Shown: in pieces, positions 16,572-24,189 of the stretch | Position numbering within the stretch: the first letter of the stretch is position 1 | Layout: each line of letters opens with the position of its first letter | Origin: Streptomyces sp. NBC_01351 | Lineage (GTDB): Bacteria; Actinomycetota; Actinomycetes; Streptomycetales; Streptomycetaceae | DNA length: 64,000 bases | Assembly: GCF_036237315.1 (NCBI RefSeq) | Contig: NZ_CP108356.1 | Span: 7,569,501 to 7,633,500 of the forward strand | Reading direction: 5' to 3' | Position numbers and translations under genes: made by a program | Notes under the pieces: generated by a model | The model's database searches: none | What the model saw: only the letters and a program-made list of their open reading frames with translations | Told to the model about the DNA's origin: nothing

Positions 16572-16928
16572 ATGCCGCGCTTCCTGACGATGATCCGCAT
16601 CGACGAGCAGAACCTGCCCCCCGAGCAGTTCCCCGCCGACTTCGAGCAGCGCATGGGCGCCCTCTTCGAGGAGATCACCAAGGCCGGGGTCATGCTCGAC
16701 ACGGCCGGCCTGCTCCCGACCGCCGAAGGCACCCGCCTCACCTGGTCCGGCGGGAAGATCAGCTACACCGACGGCCCCTTCACCGAGACCAAAGAGGTCG
16801 TCGGCGGCTACTCCCTCACCCAGTGCAAGGACAAGGCCGAGGCCATCGAGTGGACCCGCCGCTTCCTGGAGGTCCACCCCGCGCACTGGAACGTCAGCGC
16901 CGAGGTCCGCGAGATCCAGGAGATGTGA
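16572..16928 (+). CDS. YCII-related DGPF-domain protein
   Basis: 118 residues with the diagnostic YTDGPFTETKEVVGGY motif and the ferredoxin-like fold of YCII-related proteins (FLTMIRIDE..., ALFEEITKAGVMLDTAGL, AIEWTRRFLEVHP). Such proteins are the standard genomic partners of ECF42 sigma factors, and one follows here 63 nt downstream on the same strand. Their biochemical role is unsettled. ATG 16572 with GAGGAG nearby. Confidence 0.88.
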   Translation: MPRFLTMIRIDEQNLPPEQFPADFEQRMGALFEEITKAGVMLDTAGLLPTAEGTRLTWSGGKISYTDGPFTETKEVVGGYSLTQCKDKAEAIEWTRRFLEVHPAHWNVSAEVREIQEM

Positions 16929-16991
16929 GCCGCCCGGCCCCCTCCGGGGCCGCGCCGCGTTTGCCCTGCCTCGTCACGGCTGCTCTGATGG

Positions 16992-18230
16992 GTGGCCGTG
17001 ACGGCAGCGAATACGGCCCAGGCGGTCGAAGCGGTGTTCAGGATCGAGTCCGCGCGCATCATCGCCGGCGTGGCCCGCATCGTGAGGGACGTGGGCATCG
17101 CCGAGGAACTCGCGCAGGACGCCCTCGTCGCCGCGCTCGAACAGTGGCCGGAGTCGGGTGTCCCGGACAGGCCGGGCGCCTGGCTCATGGCCACCGCCAA
17201 GCACCGCGCGATCGATCTCGTCCGCCGCAAGGAGACCTACGCGCGCAAGCTCGCCGAGGTCGGCCGGAGCCTGGAGGACGTCCCGCCGCCCGCCGAACCG
17301 GCGGACCCCGACGGCATCGACGACGATCTGCTCCGGCTGATCTTCACGGCCTGCCATCCCGTCCTCGCCACCGAGGCCCGGATCGCCCTCACCCTGCGCC
17401 TGATGGGCGGACTGACGACGCAGGAGATCGCCCGCGCCTTCCTGGCCTCCGAGCCGACCGTCGCCCAGCGCATCGTCCGGGCGAAGCGGACCCTGGCCAC
17501 GGCGGGAGTGCCCTTCGAGGTCCCGTACGGGGCCGACCGGGAGGCGCGGCTGGCCTCCGTCCTCGAAGTCATCTACCTGGTCTTCAACGAGGGCTACTCG
17601 GCCACCGCCGGCGACGACCTGGTCCGCCCCGCCCTGTGCGAGGACGCACTGCGCCTCGCCCGCCTCCTCGCCGCCCTGATGCCCAAGGAACCCGAGGTGC
17701 ACGGCCTCGCCGCCCTGCTGGAGTTCCAGGCCTCACGGATCACCGCCCGCACCGGCCCCGACGGGGAGCCGGTGCTCCTCGCGGACCAGAACCGGGCCAA
17801 GTGGAACCGGATGCTCATCCACCGGGGCGTGCGGGCCATGGGCCTCGCCGGCAGCGGCCCGTACGCCCTCCAGGCCGCGATCGCCGGCTGCCACGCGGCC
17901 GCCGTCCGCTACGAGGACACCGACTGGCCGACGATCGCCGCACTGTACGGCCGGCTCGTCCTGCTGGTCCCGTCGCCCGTGGTGGAACTCAACCGCGCGG
18001 TGGCCGTCTCGATGGCCCAGGGGCCGGAGGCGGCGCTGCCGATCGTCGACGCCCTGACGGAGGAACCCGCCCTGCGCGCCTACCACTTGCTGCCGAGCGT
18101 ACGAGGAGACCTGCTGGAGCGGCTCGGCCGGCCGGAGGAGGCCCGCGCGGAGTTCGAGCGGGCGGCCTCGCTCACGCGCAACGAGCGGGAGCGCGACCTG
18201 CTGCTGAGCCGCGCGGCCCGCCTGTCGTAG
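16992..18230 (+). CDS. ECF42-type RNA polymerase sigma factor
   Basis: 412 residues. Region 2 is VEAVFRIESARIIAGVARIVRDVGIAEELAQDALVAALEQWP and region 4 is LTLRLMGGLTTQEIARAFLASEPTVAQRIVRAKR. A long C-terminal extension follows (DUF6596/TPR-like: VIYLVFNEGYSAT, NRAKWNRMLIHRGV, GPYALQAAIAGCHA, LYGRL, ELNRAVAV, LLERLGRPEEARAEF). ECF42 factors lack an anti-sigma factor; the extension is thought to regulate activity. GTG starts at 16992 and 16998 are both possible; no strong ribosome site separates them. It is paired with the DGPF gene. Confidence 0.88.
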   Translation: MAVTAANTAQAVEAVFRIESARIIAGVARIVRDVGIAEELAQDALVAALEQWPESGVPDRPGAWLMATAKHRAIDLVRRKETYARKLAEVGRSLEDVPPPAEPADPDGIDDDLLRLIFTACHPVLATEARIALTLRLMGGLTTQEIARAFLASEPTVAQRIVRAKRTLATAGVPFEVPYGADREARLASVLEVIYLVFNEGYSATAGDDLVRPALCEDALRLARLLAALMPKEPEVHGLAALLEFQASRITARTGPDGEPVLLADQNRAKWNRMLIHRGVRAMGLAGSGPYALQAAIAGCHAAAVRYEDTDWPTIAALYGRLVLLVPSPVVELNRAVAVSMAQGPEAALPIVDALTEEPALRAYHLLPSVRGDLLERLGRPEEARAEFERAASLTRNERERDLLLSRAARLS

Positions 18231-18252
18231 GGCCGCCTGTCGCAGTACCGCG

Positions 18253-19809
18253 TCAGCCGCGGCGCGTCGCGTACGCGGCCACGTCGAGCGGAGTGCGGAC
18301 GGGCCGCCGCGGCGGGGTCAGCGCCACGGGCCGGCGGAATCCGCCCGCGCGGGCGATCTCCCGCACGGTCAGGCGCAGCGCCTCCTGGAAGTCGCCCATG
18401 GTGCGGCGGGCCGCCGGCGTGTCCACGTACAGGGAGTTCATGTGGAGTCCGTCCGCGTCCCGTTGGAACCACGAGCACGCCCCGTTGGCCCGCGCCGACC
18501 AGACGTGGGTCGTCGGCCGCCACTCCTCGTGGCGTTCGGCGCCGCGGCACTTGCGCATGTCGATGTACGAGAAGAAGTTCACGGGATACGGCCAGGAGCG
18601 GGCCGCGAACTCCTCGGGCGCCAGCAGCTCCCAGGCCCGGACGAACGGTACGTCGATGTGGCCGATCATCTCGCCGAAGCCGGCCCGGACCCCGGCCATG
18701 ACCGTGGCGAAGTCCCGGCCGGGCGAGGCGTCGAACTCGATCGGCATGGTGTTGACGAACCACCCCACCGAGTCCGTCCAGGCCTGCCGGCCGCGTTCGC
18801 TCACCGGCATCAGACCCCGGTAGACCCCGGGCCCGCCCGCCTCGCGCAGACAGACGGCGACGGAGGCGAGCACCCCCATGAAGGGCTTGCCGCCGACCGC
18901 CAGGCAGGTCTTCTCGAACACCTCCGCGTCGGTGGCGTCGAGGAGTTGGGAGGCCTCGTTCACGATCGGGTACATGCGGTCTGGCTCCACGCCGAGGTCG
19001 AGCGGGAAACGGGGGAAGAACTCGCCGCCACCGCGCTCGATGAAGGACTTCCAGTAGCCGAGGCGTTCGTCGCTGGCGTCGATCGACAGGTAGCGGCGGC
19101 GCTGCTCTTCGGCGAAGTCGAGATAGCTCGGGGCGGGCGGCAGCGCGATGGCCTCGCCGCGGCACAGGCCTTCGTAGGCCGTCAGCACCTCGTGGACGAC
19201 GATCGGCATCGACATTCCGTCGCACACGATGTGGTCGAAGGCGAGGTACACGGTGGCGGAGTCCTCGCGGAGCACCGCGCCCATCACGAACAGGGGCCAG
19301 GAAAGGGTGTCGATGCTCCGCTTGAACCGCTCGACGAGGAAATCGCGCAACACGTCGGAGCTGTCGAAGGAGGCCACCGGCTCGGCTTCGAGGGAGAGTT
19401 CGGCTGGGTCGAAGGGCTCGCAGGCCACCTCCCCGGCGAGCCTGCGGAACGCGCACCTCAGCACTTCGTGCCGCTGGACGAAGGCGAGCAGCGCCTGGGC
19501 CAGCGCCGGTTCGTCGAGCGGCCCGGCCACCTCGAAGGTGACCGCGATCCACGAGGCGACCGGGTCGTCGGCGGCCCTGCTCTCCTCGGCGACCGTGAAG
19601 TGCTTGTCCTGGTTGAAGGACGCCTTCCGGCCCGCTGCTCGGGGATCCTGGTCGTCGGCCTCCGCCTCCCCCTCCGCGCCTTCCCGGACGCCGGTCCGCA
19701 CACCGGCCTCCGCCTCCGTGTCCGCCGCCGTGCGCCTGAGCCGCCACTCGACCACCCGACCGGGTGCCACGTGGTGCATCTCCAGTGGAAACTGCCGCAT
19801 AATCGTCAT
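18253..19809 (-). CDS. Stand-alone condensation-domain protein
   Basis: About 518 residues. The motif YLAFDHIVCDGMSMPIVV is the xHxxxDG active site of NRPS condensation/PapA-type acyltransferases, with the first His of HHxxxDG replaced by Asp. Other family landmarks are RHEVLRCAF, VGWFVNTMPIEFD and FPRFPLDLG. No adenylation or carrier domain is attached or adjacent, so it would act as a free acyl/aminoacyl transferase, perhaps on a carrier encoded elsewhere. ATG 19809 or 19800 are both plausible, with GGGGGCGAAGGG upstream. Residues 25-65 form an acidic low-complexity insert. Confidence 0.75.
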   Translation of the reverse strand: MTIMRQFPLEMHHVAPGRVVEWRLRRTAADTEAEAGVRTGVREGAEGEAEADDQDPRAAGRKASFNQDKHFTVAEESRAADDPVASWIAVTFEVAGPLDEPALAQALLAFVQRHEVLRCAFRRLAGEVACEPFDPAELSLEAEPVASFDSSDVLRDFLVERFKRSIDTLSWPLFVMGAVLREDSATVYLAFDHIVCDGMSMPIVVHEVLTAYEGLCRGEAIALPPAPSYLDFAEEQRRRYLSIDASDERLGYWKSFIERGGGEFFPRFPLDLGVEPDRMYPIVNEASQLLDATDAEVFEKTCLAVGGKPFMGVLASVAVCLREAGGPGVYRGLMPVSERGRQAWTDSVGWFVNTMPIEFDASPGRDFATVMAGVRAGFGEMIGHIDVPFVRAWELLAPEEFAARSWPYPVNFFSYIDMRKCRGAERHEEWRPTTHVWSARANGACSWFQRDADGLHMNSLYVDTPAARRTMGDFQEALRLTVREIARAGGFRRPVALTPPRRPVRTPLDVAAYATRRG

Positions 19810-19999
19810 CCCTTCGCCCCCGAGCCGACCCCGAGGCGCTAACGACCTCCGGGCCGAGTAAGTGACGAAATCACCCACCGGGGGCCGGACCGCCGAGGAG
19901 GGGCCCGCCGTCGAGCTCCTCGGTCAGGGCGCTTCAAGGGATGTCGGCCGTGCGGTGGGACGCGGCCGTGGCGCTCCGTGCCTTGCGTGCGACGGGCGC

Positions 20000-20959
20000 T
20001 CAGGACTCGGAATCGTCGCGGCGGACTTCGATGTGGTCGGCGGCCAGGTCGACCGCCACCCGGTGTTCCATGCCCAGCGCCTCCAGGAACTTCTGGGGGA
20101 GCTGGACGCGGCCGGTGCGGTCCAGCACGACGTACTCGCGCTCGCTCACCGATTCCTCACCGTGCTCGTCGGTGACCGTGCGCCGCAGCACCTCGCTGCT
20201 CGTACGGCCGTCGCGGACGGCGACCGTACGGCGGACCTCGCCGGCTACCAGCGGGTCGTGGGTCACGATGACCACGGTCGCGCCCAGTTCCCGGTTGACG
20301 GTGCGGAAGGACTCGAAGATGGCCGCTCCGGTCTCGGAATCCAGCTCACCGGTGGGCTCGTCGGCGAGGAGCACCTTCGGGTCGTTGGCCATGGCCACGG
20401 CGATCGCCACCCGCTGCTTCTGGCCTCCGGACAGCTCGGCCGGCCGGCGGCCCGCGAGGTCGCCGATCTCCAGGGCGTCGAGGAGCTCCGCCACCCGCCG
20501 TGCGCGGCGGCCGGACGCACCGCGCGGGGCCCGGCCCCTCAACTGCATGGGCAGCGCGATGTTCTGGGCCGCCGTCAGGAACGGCAGCAGGTTGCGGGCC
20601 GTCTGCTGCCAGACAAAGCCCACCGCCTCGCGCCGGTAGCGCAGCCGCTGCCTGGCCGACATCTCCAGCAGGTCGTAGCCCCCGACGGTGGCGGTGCCCG
20701 CGGTGGGGACGTCCAGGCCGGCCAGGATGTTCAGCAGCGTGGACTTCCCGCTGCCCGAGGCGCCGACCAGCGCCACCAGATCTCCCTCGGCCACGGTCAG
20801 TTCGAGCCCCTGCAAGGCCTGCACCTCGACCCCGGCGGTGCTGAAGATGCGCACCAAGCGGTCGCAGGCGATCGCCGTACCCACCCCGGTCGTACGGGGC
20901 TCGGCGGCGGCCAACGCCTGTCGGCGCAGCTCTTCGTAGGTCGGCTGGTCGGTGTTCAC
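20000..20959 (-). CDS. ABC transporter ATPase with C-terminal SpoVT/AbrB-like domain
   Basis: 319 residues. The MacB/LolD-type ATPase has Walker A VGASGSGKST, Q-loop region VWQQTARNLLPFLTA, signature LSGGQKQRVAIA, Walker B VLLADEPTGELDSE and H-loop VTHDP. After about residue 250 comes a segment reading YVVLDRTGRVQLPQKFLEAL then HRVAVDLAADHIEVR, the pattern of a swapped-hairpin SpoVT/AbrB domain. It is coupled to the permease genes upstream: its ATG is within 4 bp of the next gene's stop. It should power the large FtsX-type permeases. Confidence 0.88.
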   Translation of the reverse strand: MNTDQPTYEELRRQALAAAEPRTTGVGTAIACDRLVRIFSTAGVEVQALQGLELTVAEGDLVALVGASGSGKSTLLNILAGLDVPTAGTATVGGYDLLEMSARQRLRYRREAVGFVWQQTARNLLPFLTAAQNIALPMQLRGRAPRGASGRRARRVAELLDALEIGDLAGRRPAELSGGQKQRVAIAVAMANDPKVLLADEPTGELDSETGAAIFESFRTVNRELGATVVIVTHDPLVAGEVRRTVAVRDGRTSSEVLRRTVTDEHGEESVSEREYVVLDRTGRVQLPQKFLEALGMEHRVAVDLAADHIEVRRDDSES

Positions 20960-23900
20960 CGCTGGTCTCCCGCTCTCAACTCGGTGGTGATCTGGCGCCT
21001 GCCGGATATCGCCGCTTCCGCCAGCACGACCCCGGCGACCAGCACCGCCAGGCCCAGCGCCTGGGTCAGTACCGGGGTCGCGGCGAACCGCAGCCCGGCC
21101 GGCACGTCGGCGCCGACCAGCGCGGACAGGTCCACGGCCGGACCCAGCAACGCCACGGCCGCCGCCGCGACGAGTCCGCCGCCGAACGCGGCGACGAGGG
21201 CCTGCGGCAGCGCTTCCGCGAGGATCAAGGCCACGCCCTGGCGGGGCCGCAGGCCCATCGTGCGCAGCCGTGCGAGCAGCGCCGCCCGCTCCGGCGCGCC
21301 GCGTACGAGGGTCAACAGCACCGCCAGCACGGCGAAGCCCGCGGCGCCCGCCACGGACGCCCAGAACAGCCGTCCGGCCGAGTGCTGGAGCGGGTCCCCG
21401 GCGAGCTTCTCGACCGAGGCGGCGCTCGTCGCCACCAGGTAGTGCTCGGCGGCCGCGGCCGGGACCCCGGCGCGGATCAGCTCGGTGAGCCGGTCCCCGT
21501 CGAGCGGGCCGATCGCGTACCAGCGGTTGGGACGCGCGGTCTTGGGGGCCACCGCCGAGGTCGGCGCGGCCGGCAGCACCAGGGTGGCCCTACCGGAGCC
21601 CGCCATCGCGGGTGTCCCGTCGATCAACCCGGCCGCCGTGACCCGGAGTTCGTCACCGCCGACCCGGAGGCGGAAGGTTTCCCCGGCGGCCTGTCCCGCC
21701 TCCTGTTGCTTGAGGAGGTCGCTGCTGAACAGCGCGGGGATCGGGGCGCCGGCGGCTGCACCTCCGTTGAGCACGGCCGGGTCGAACCGGCCGCGCCCGA
21801 CGGCCCGGGACAGCCGGGCGTAGGACTCCGGGTCGACGACGAGCACCGTGACGTGCGTGGAGCCTTGCCCGGTGCCGAAGAGGAAGGCGTCGTCGTTCAT
21901 CCACACCGCGGACGCGACGCGTACGCCGGGCAGTGCGCCCGCGGCCTTGACCAGCTCGTCCGGTATCGCGTCCCCGGGCGGTGCGGAGAGCTGGGTGTCG
22001 CCGCCGACCGCCTGCCGGGCCACCTGGAGCCGGGCGGTGTCCACCGCGCCCAGCACCGTGGCCCCGAAGCCGCCCGTGGTGACGGCGAGCAGCAGTGCGA
22101 TCAACGGCAGCACCGAGGGCCGACCGGGCCCCTGGTCTTGCCCCTGCCCATGCCCTTGCCCATGGGTCCCGGCGCTCCCGGCGCCCCGCGCGGCGCGGGC
22201 CAGACCGAGGAAGCCGACCAGGCCGGAGCGCCGGCCCGCCGCCCGGGCCAGCGCCCCGACGAGGGCGGGCTGGAGCCGGGCCAGCACGAGCCCGCCGGAC
22301 AGGGCGAGCAGCAGCGGGGCGGCGACGAGCAGCGGATCCGGCCCCGCGCCGGTAGGGGCGACCCCGCGCGTGCGGACCTCGAACACGGCGGCCGCGGTGG
22401 CGGCGAACACCAGCAGCTCGGCCACGAGCCGCCTGCGCGGGCGCGGCCCGCGCGGACCGGACAGGAGTACGTGGGCCCGTACGGGCAAGGCCAGGAGCGC
22501 CGCCAGGGTGACGGCGGCCGCCGCGACAAGGGAGGCCGTCCGGCGCGGGGTCGGCAGCAGGACCAAGGCCAGCCAAGTGGCCGCGGACGCCGCGGGCAGT
22601 ACGGTGACGGCGCCTTCCCCCAGCAGGCGGCGCACGATGGAGCGGCGCGCCCCGCCGCGCGCGAGCAGCAGCCGCAGCTCTGCCTCACGCCGGGCGCCGC
22701 TCAGGGCGGCCGCCAGGCAGAACACGACGAGGGCCACCCCGGCGACCCCTGCCGGGCCGATCGCGGCGAGGGGTGCGGCGCCCTGTTGCCGGGCTTCGGC
22801 CCGCGCGAAGAGTTCCGGCAGGCGGGACGCGATGTGAAGGTCGGGCCGCTTGAGGGAGGAGGCGAGCTCGGAGGCGATCGGGCCTGCGACGAAGGAGGCG
22901 ATCTCCTTCTTGACGCCGGTCAGTTGATCGGCCCGCAGCGTCCCGGTGTCCACCGGGAGCCGCCAGAAGTACTGGGTGCCCTCGCCCCAGCCGCCGATCC
23001 GGTCGAGCCCGTCCGGGCCGACGAGGGCGGCGGTCGCCCAGTACGCCTCCGGAAGGTTTTTGGTGGTCCGGGTCTCGCAGGCCTTGGTCAGGCAGGGCAG
23101 ATCGGTCCAGTAGACGTTGGTGGCGTCGGCCGCGTCGTAGAGACCGACGACCTCGGCGCGGATCGTGGCGGACACGGTCGGCGTGGACTCCAGCACGGTG
23201 CCGAGCGGAGCCTTGAGGGTCTCGGACGCGGCGCGCGACAGGGCCACCGGGATGGGGGCGTCGGGCGCGGCGGGTGCACTGCCGGCGGGCCAGCGTCCTG
23301 CCACCAGGGACACGTGGGCGGCCGCCCCGGGCAGGTACGCGAGGGTCAGCCGGGGATTGATGCCCTCGGGCCGGGACAGCCCCGGGTTCGCGAGTTCGCG
23401 GGCCTTCACGCCGACGGCCCCGTGCACGGGGCCGCTCGCGGCGAGCCGGAAGGAACCGCCGGTGCGCGCACGCAGGGTGGCCAGGGCGGAGTCCAGCTCC
23501 TGAGGCGTCGCGGCCCCGCCCCGCGAGGTCGTGGTGGCGAGCAGGCTCGTCGCACCGGGCCCCTGGTCGCGCAGGAACGAGCGCAACGCCTGATCGGCAC
23601 CGCGGTCCACGGCCCGCGGCAGCGCGGCCGCGAGCAGCACGGACACGAAGACGAGCGCGGCCCCGAGCAACGCGCTGAGCGGCGCCGCCCGCAGCCGGGT
23701 CCACACCCACGGCGCGCCCCGAAGCCGCGCCCCCGGCCCCGGCCGCTGCCCGAACGGTCCTGCCGCACCCTGGGTTCGCCGCGGGCCACCAACCACCGCA
23801 CCGCTGGGCCCACCCGTTCCGGATCGGCTTGTGCCGGGCCGGCTTGTGTCGGGCTGGCCTGTGACGGGTCCGCCTGTGTCGGGCCGGCCTGTGTCGGGCC

Positions 23901-24189
23901 GGGCCGCGCCGGGTCCGCTCGTGTTGGGCTGGCCTGTGGCGGGTCCGCCTGTGTCGGGCCGGACGGCGTCCGTTCGGACCGCGCCGGGTCCGCCCGCGTC
24001 GGGCCGGTCCGGGGCGGGCCGGTCCGGGGCGGGCCGGTCCGGGGGCGGTGCGGCCGAGCGAGGCCCGGCCGGGTCGGATGTGCCCGTGCCGGGTTTCCCC
24101 GCGGGGGAATCCCCGGAGGCGGGTGGGGCTGGGTTGGTGGGGTCGGCTGTCGTCGGGCGGTCCGGGTCGGGTGCGGGCGGGCGGCTCAT
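20956..24189 (-). CDS. Large FtsX/MacB-type ABC permease with repetitive Pro/Gly-rich N-terminus
   Basis: 1077 residues from ATG 24189, which overlaps the stop of the preceding permease gene (ATGA). The first about 150 residues are a disordered cytoplasmic tail of degenerate 5-residue PDTGR/PVTGQ units and DRPAP repeats. A first helix follows (LSALLGAALVFVSVLLAAAL), then a large extracellular region, a block of helices from AAIGPAGVAGVALVVFCLAAAL, a second ectodomain, and C-terminal helices with the FtsX pattern ALLARLRTMGLRPRQGVALILAEALP. Probably works with the adjacent ATPase and second permease to move or release envelope substrates. Confidence 0.85.
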   Translation of the reverse strand: MSRPPAPDPDRPTTADPTNPAPPASGDSPAGKPGTGTSDPAGPRSAAPPPDRPAPDRPAPDRPDAGGPGAVRTDAVRPDTGGPATGQPNTSGPGAARPDTGRPDTGGPVTGQPDTSRPGTSRSGTGGPSGAVVGGPRRTQGAAGPFGQRPGPGARLRGAPWVWTRLRAAPLSALLGAALVFVSVLLAAALPRAVDRGADQALRSFLRDQGPGATSLLATTTSRGGAATPQELDSALATLRARTGGSFRLAASGPVHGAVGVKARELANPGLSRPEGINPRLTLAYLPGAAAHVSLVAGRWPAGSAPAAPDAPIPVALSRAASETLKAPLGTVLESTPTVSATIRAEVVGLYDAADATNVYWTDLPCLTKACETRTTKNLPEAYWATAALVGPDGLDRIGGWGEGTQYFWRLPVDTGTLRADQLTGVKKEIASFVAGPIASELASSLKRPDLHIASRLPELFARAEARQQGAAPLAAIGPAGVAGVALVVFCLAAALSGARREAELRLLLARGGARRSIVRRLLGEGAVTVLPAASAATWLALVLLPTPRRTASLVAAAAVTLAALLALPVRAHVLLSGPRGPRPRRRLVAELLVFAATAAAVFEVRTRGVAPTGAGPDPLLVAAPLLLALSGGLVLARLQPALVGALARAAGRRSGLVGFLGLARAARGAGSAGTHGQGHGQGQDQGPGRPSVLPLIALLLAVTTGGFGATVLGAVDTARLQVARQAVGGDTQLSAPPGDAIPDELVKAAGALPGVRVASAVWMNDDAFLFGTGQGSTHVTVLVVDPESYARLSRAVGRGRFDPAVLNGGAAAGAPIPALFSSDLLKQQEAGQAAGETFRLRVGGDELRVTAAGLIDGTPAMAGSGRATLVLPAAPTSAVAPKTARPNRWYAIGPLDGDRLTELIRAGVPAAAAEHYLVATSAASVEKLAGDPLQHSAGRLFWASVAGAAGFAVLAVLLTLVRGAPERAALLARLRTMGLRPRQGVALILAEALPQALVAAFGGGLVAAAAVALLGPAVDLSALVGADVPAGLRFAATPVLTQALGLAVLVAGVVLAEAAISGRRQITTELRAGDQR
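23815..24048. repeat. Degenerate 15-bp tandem repeats in the permease N-terminus
   Basis: On the minus strand the region encodes repeated 5-residue units (PDTGR, PDTGG, PVTGQ, PDTSR, PGTSR) next to DRPAP copies. The DNA repeat is imperfect, built round CGGGCCGG and TGTGTCGGG blocks. Such arrays vary in copy number between strains. Confidence 0.6.

Noticed and set aside
18080..19747. 555-codon frame overlapping the condensation protein
   Set aside because: Arg-rich shadow frame without motifs; the condensation motifs lie in the other frame.
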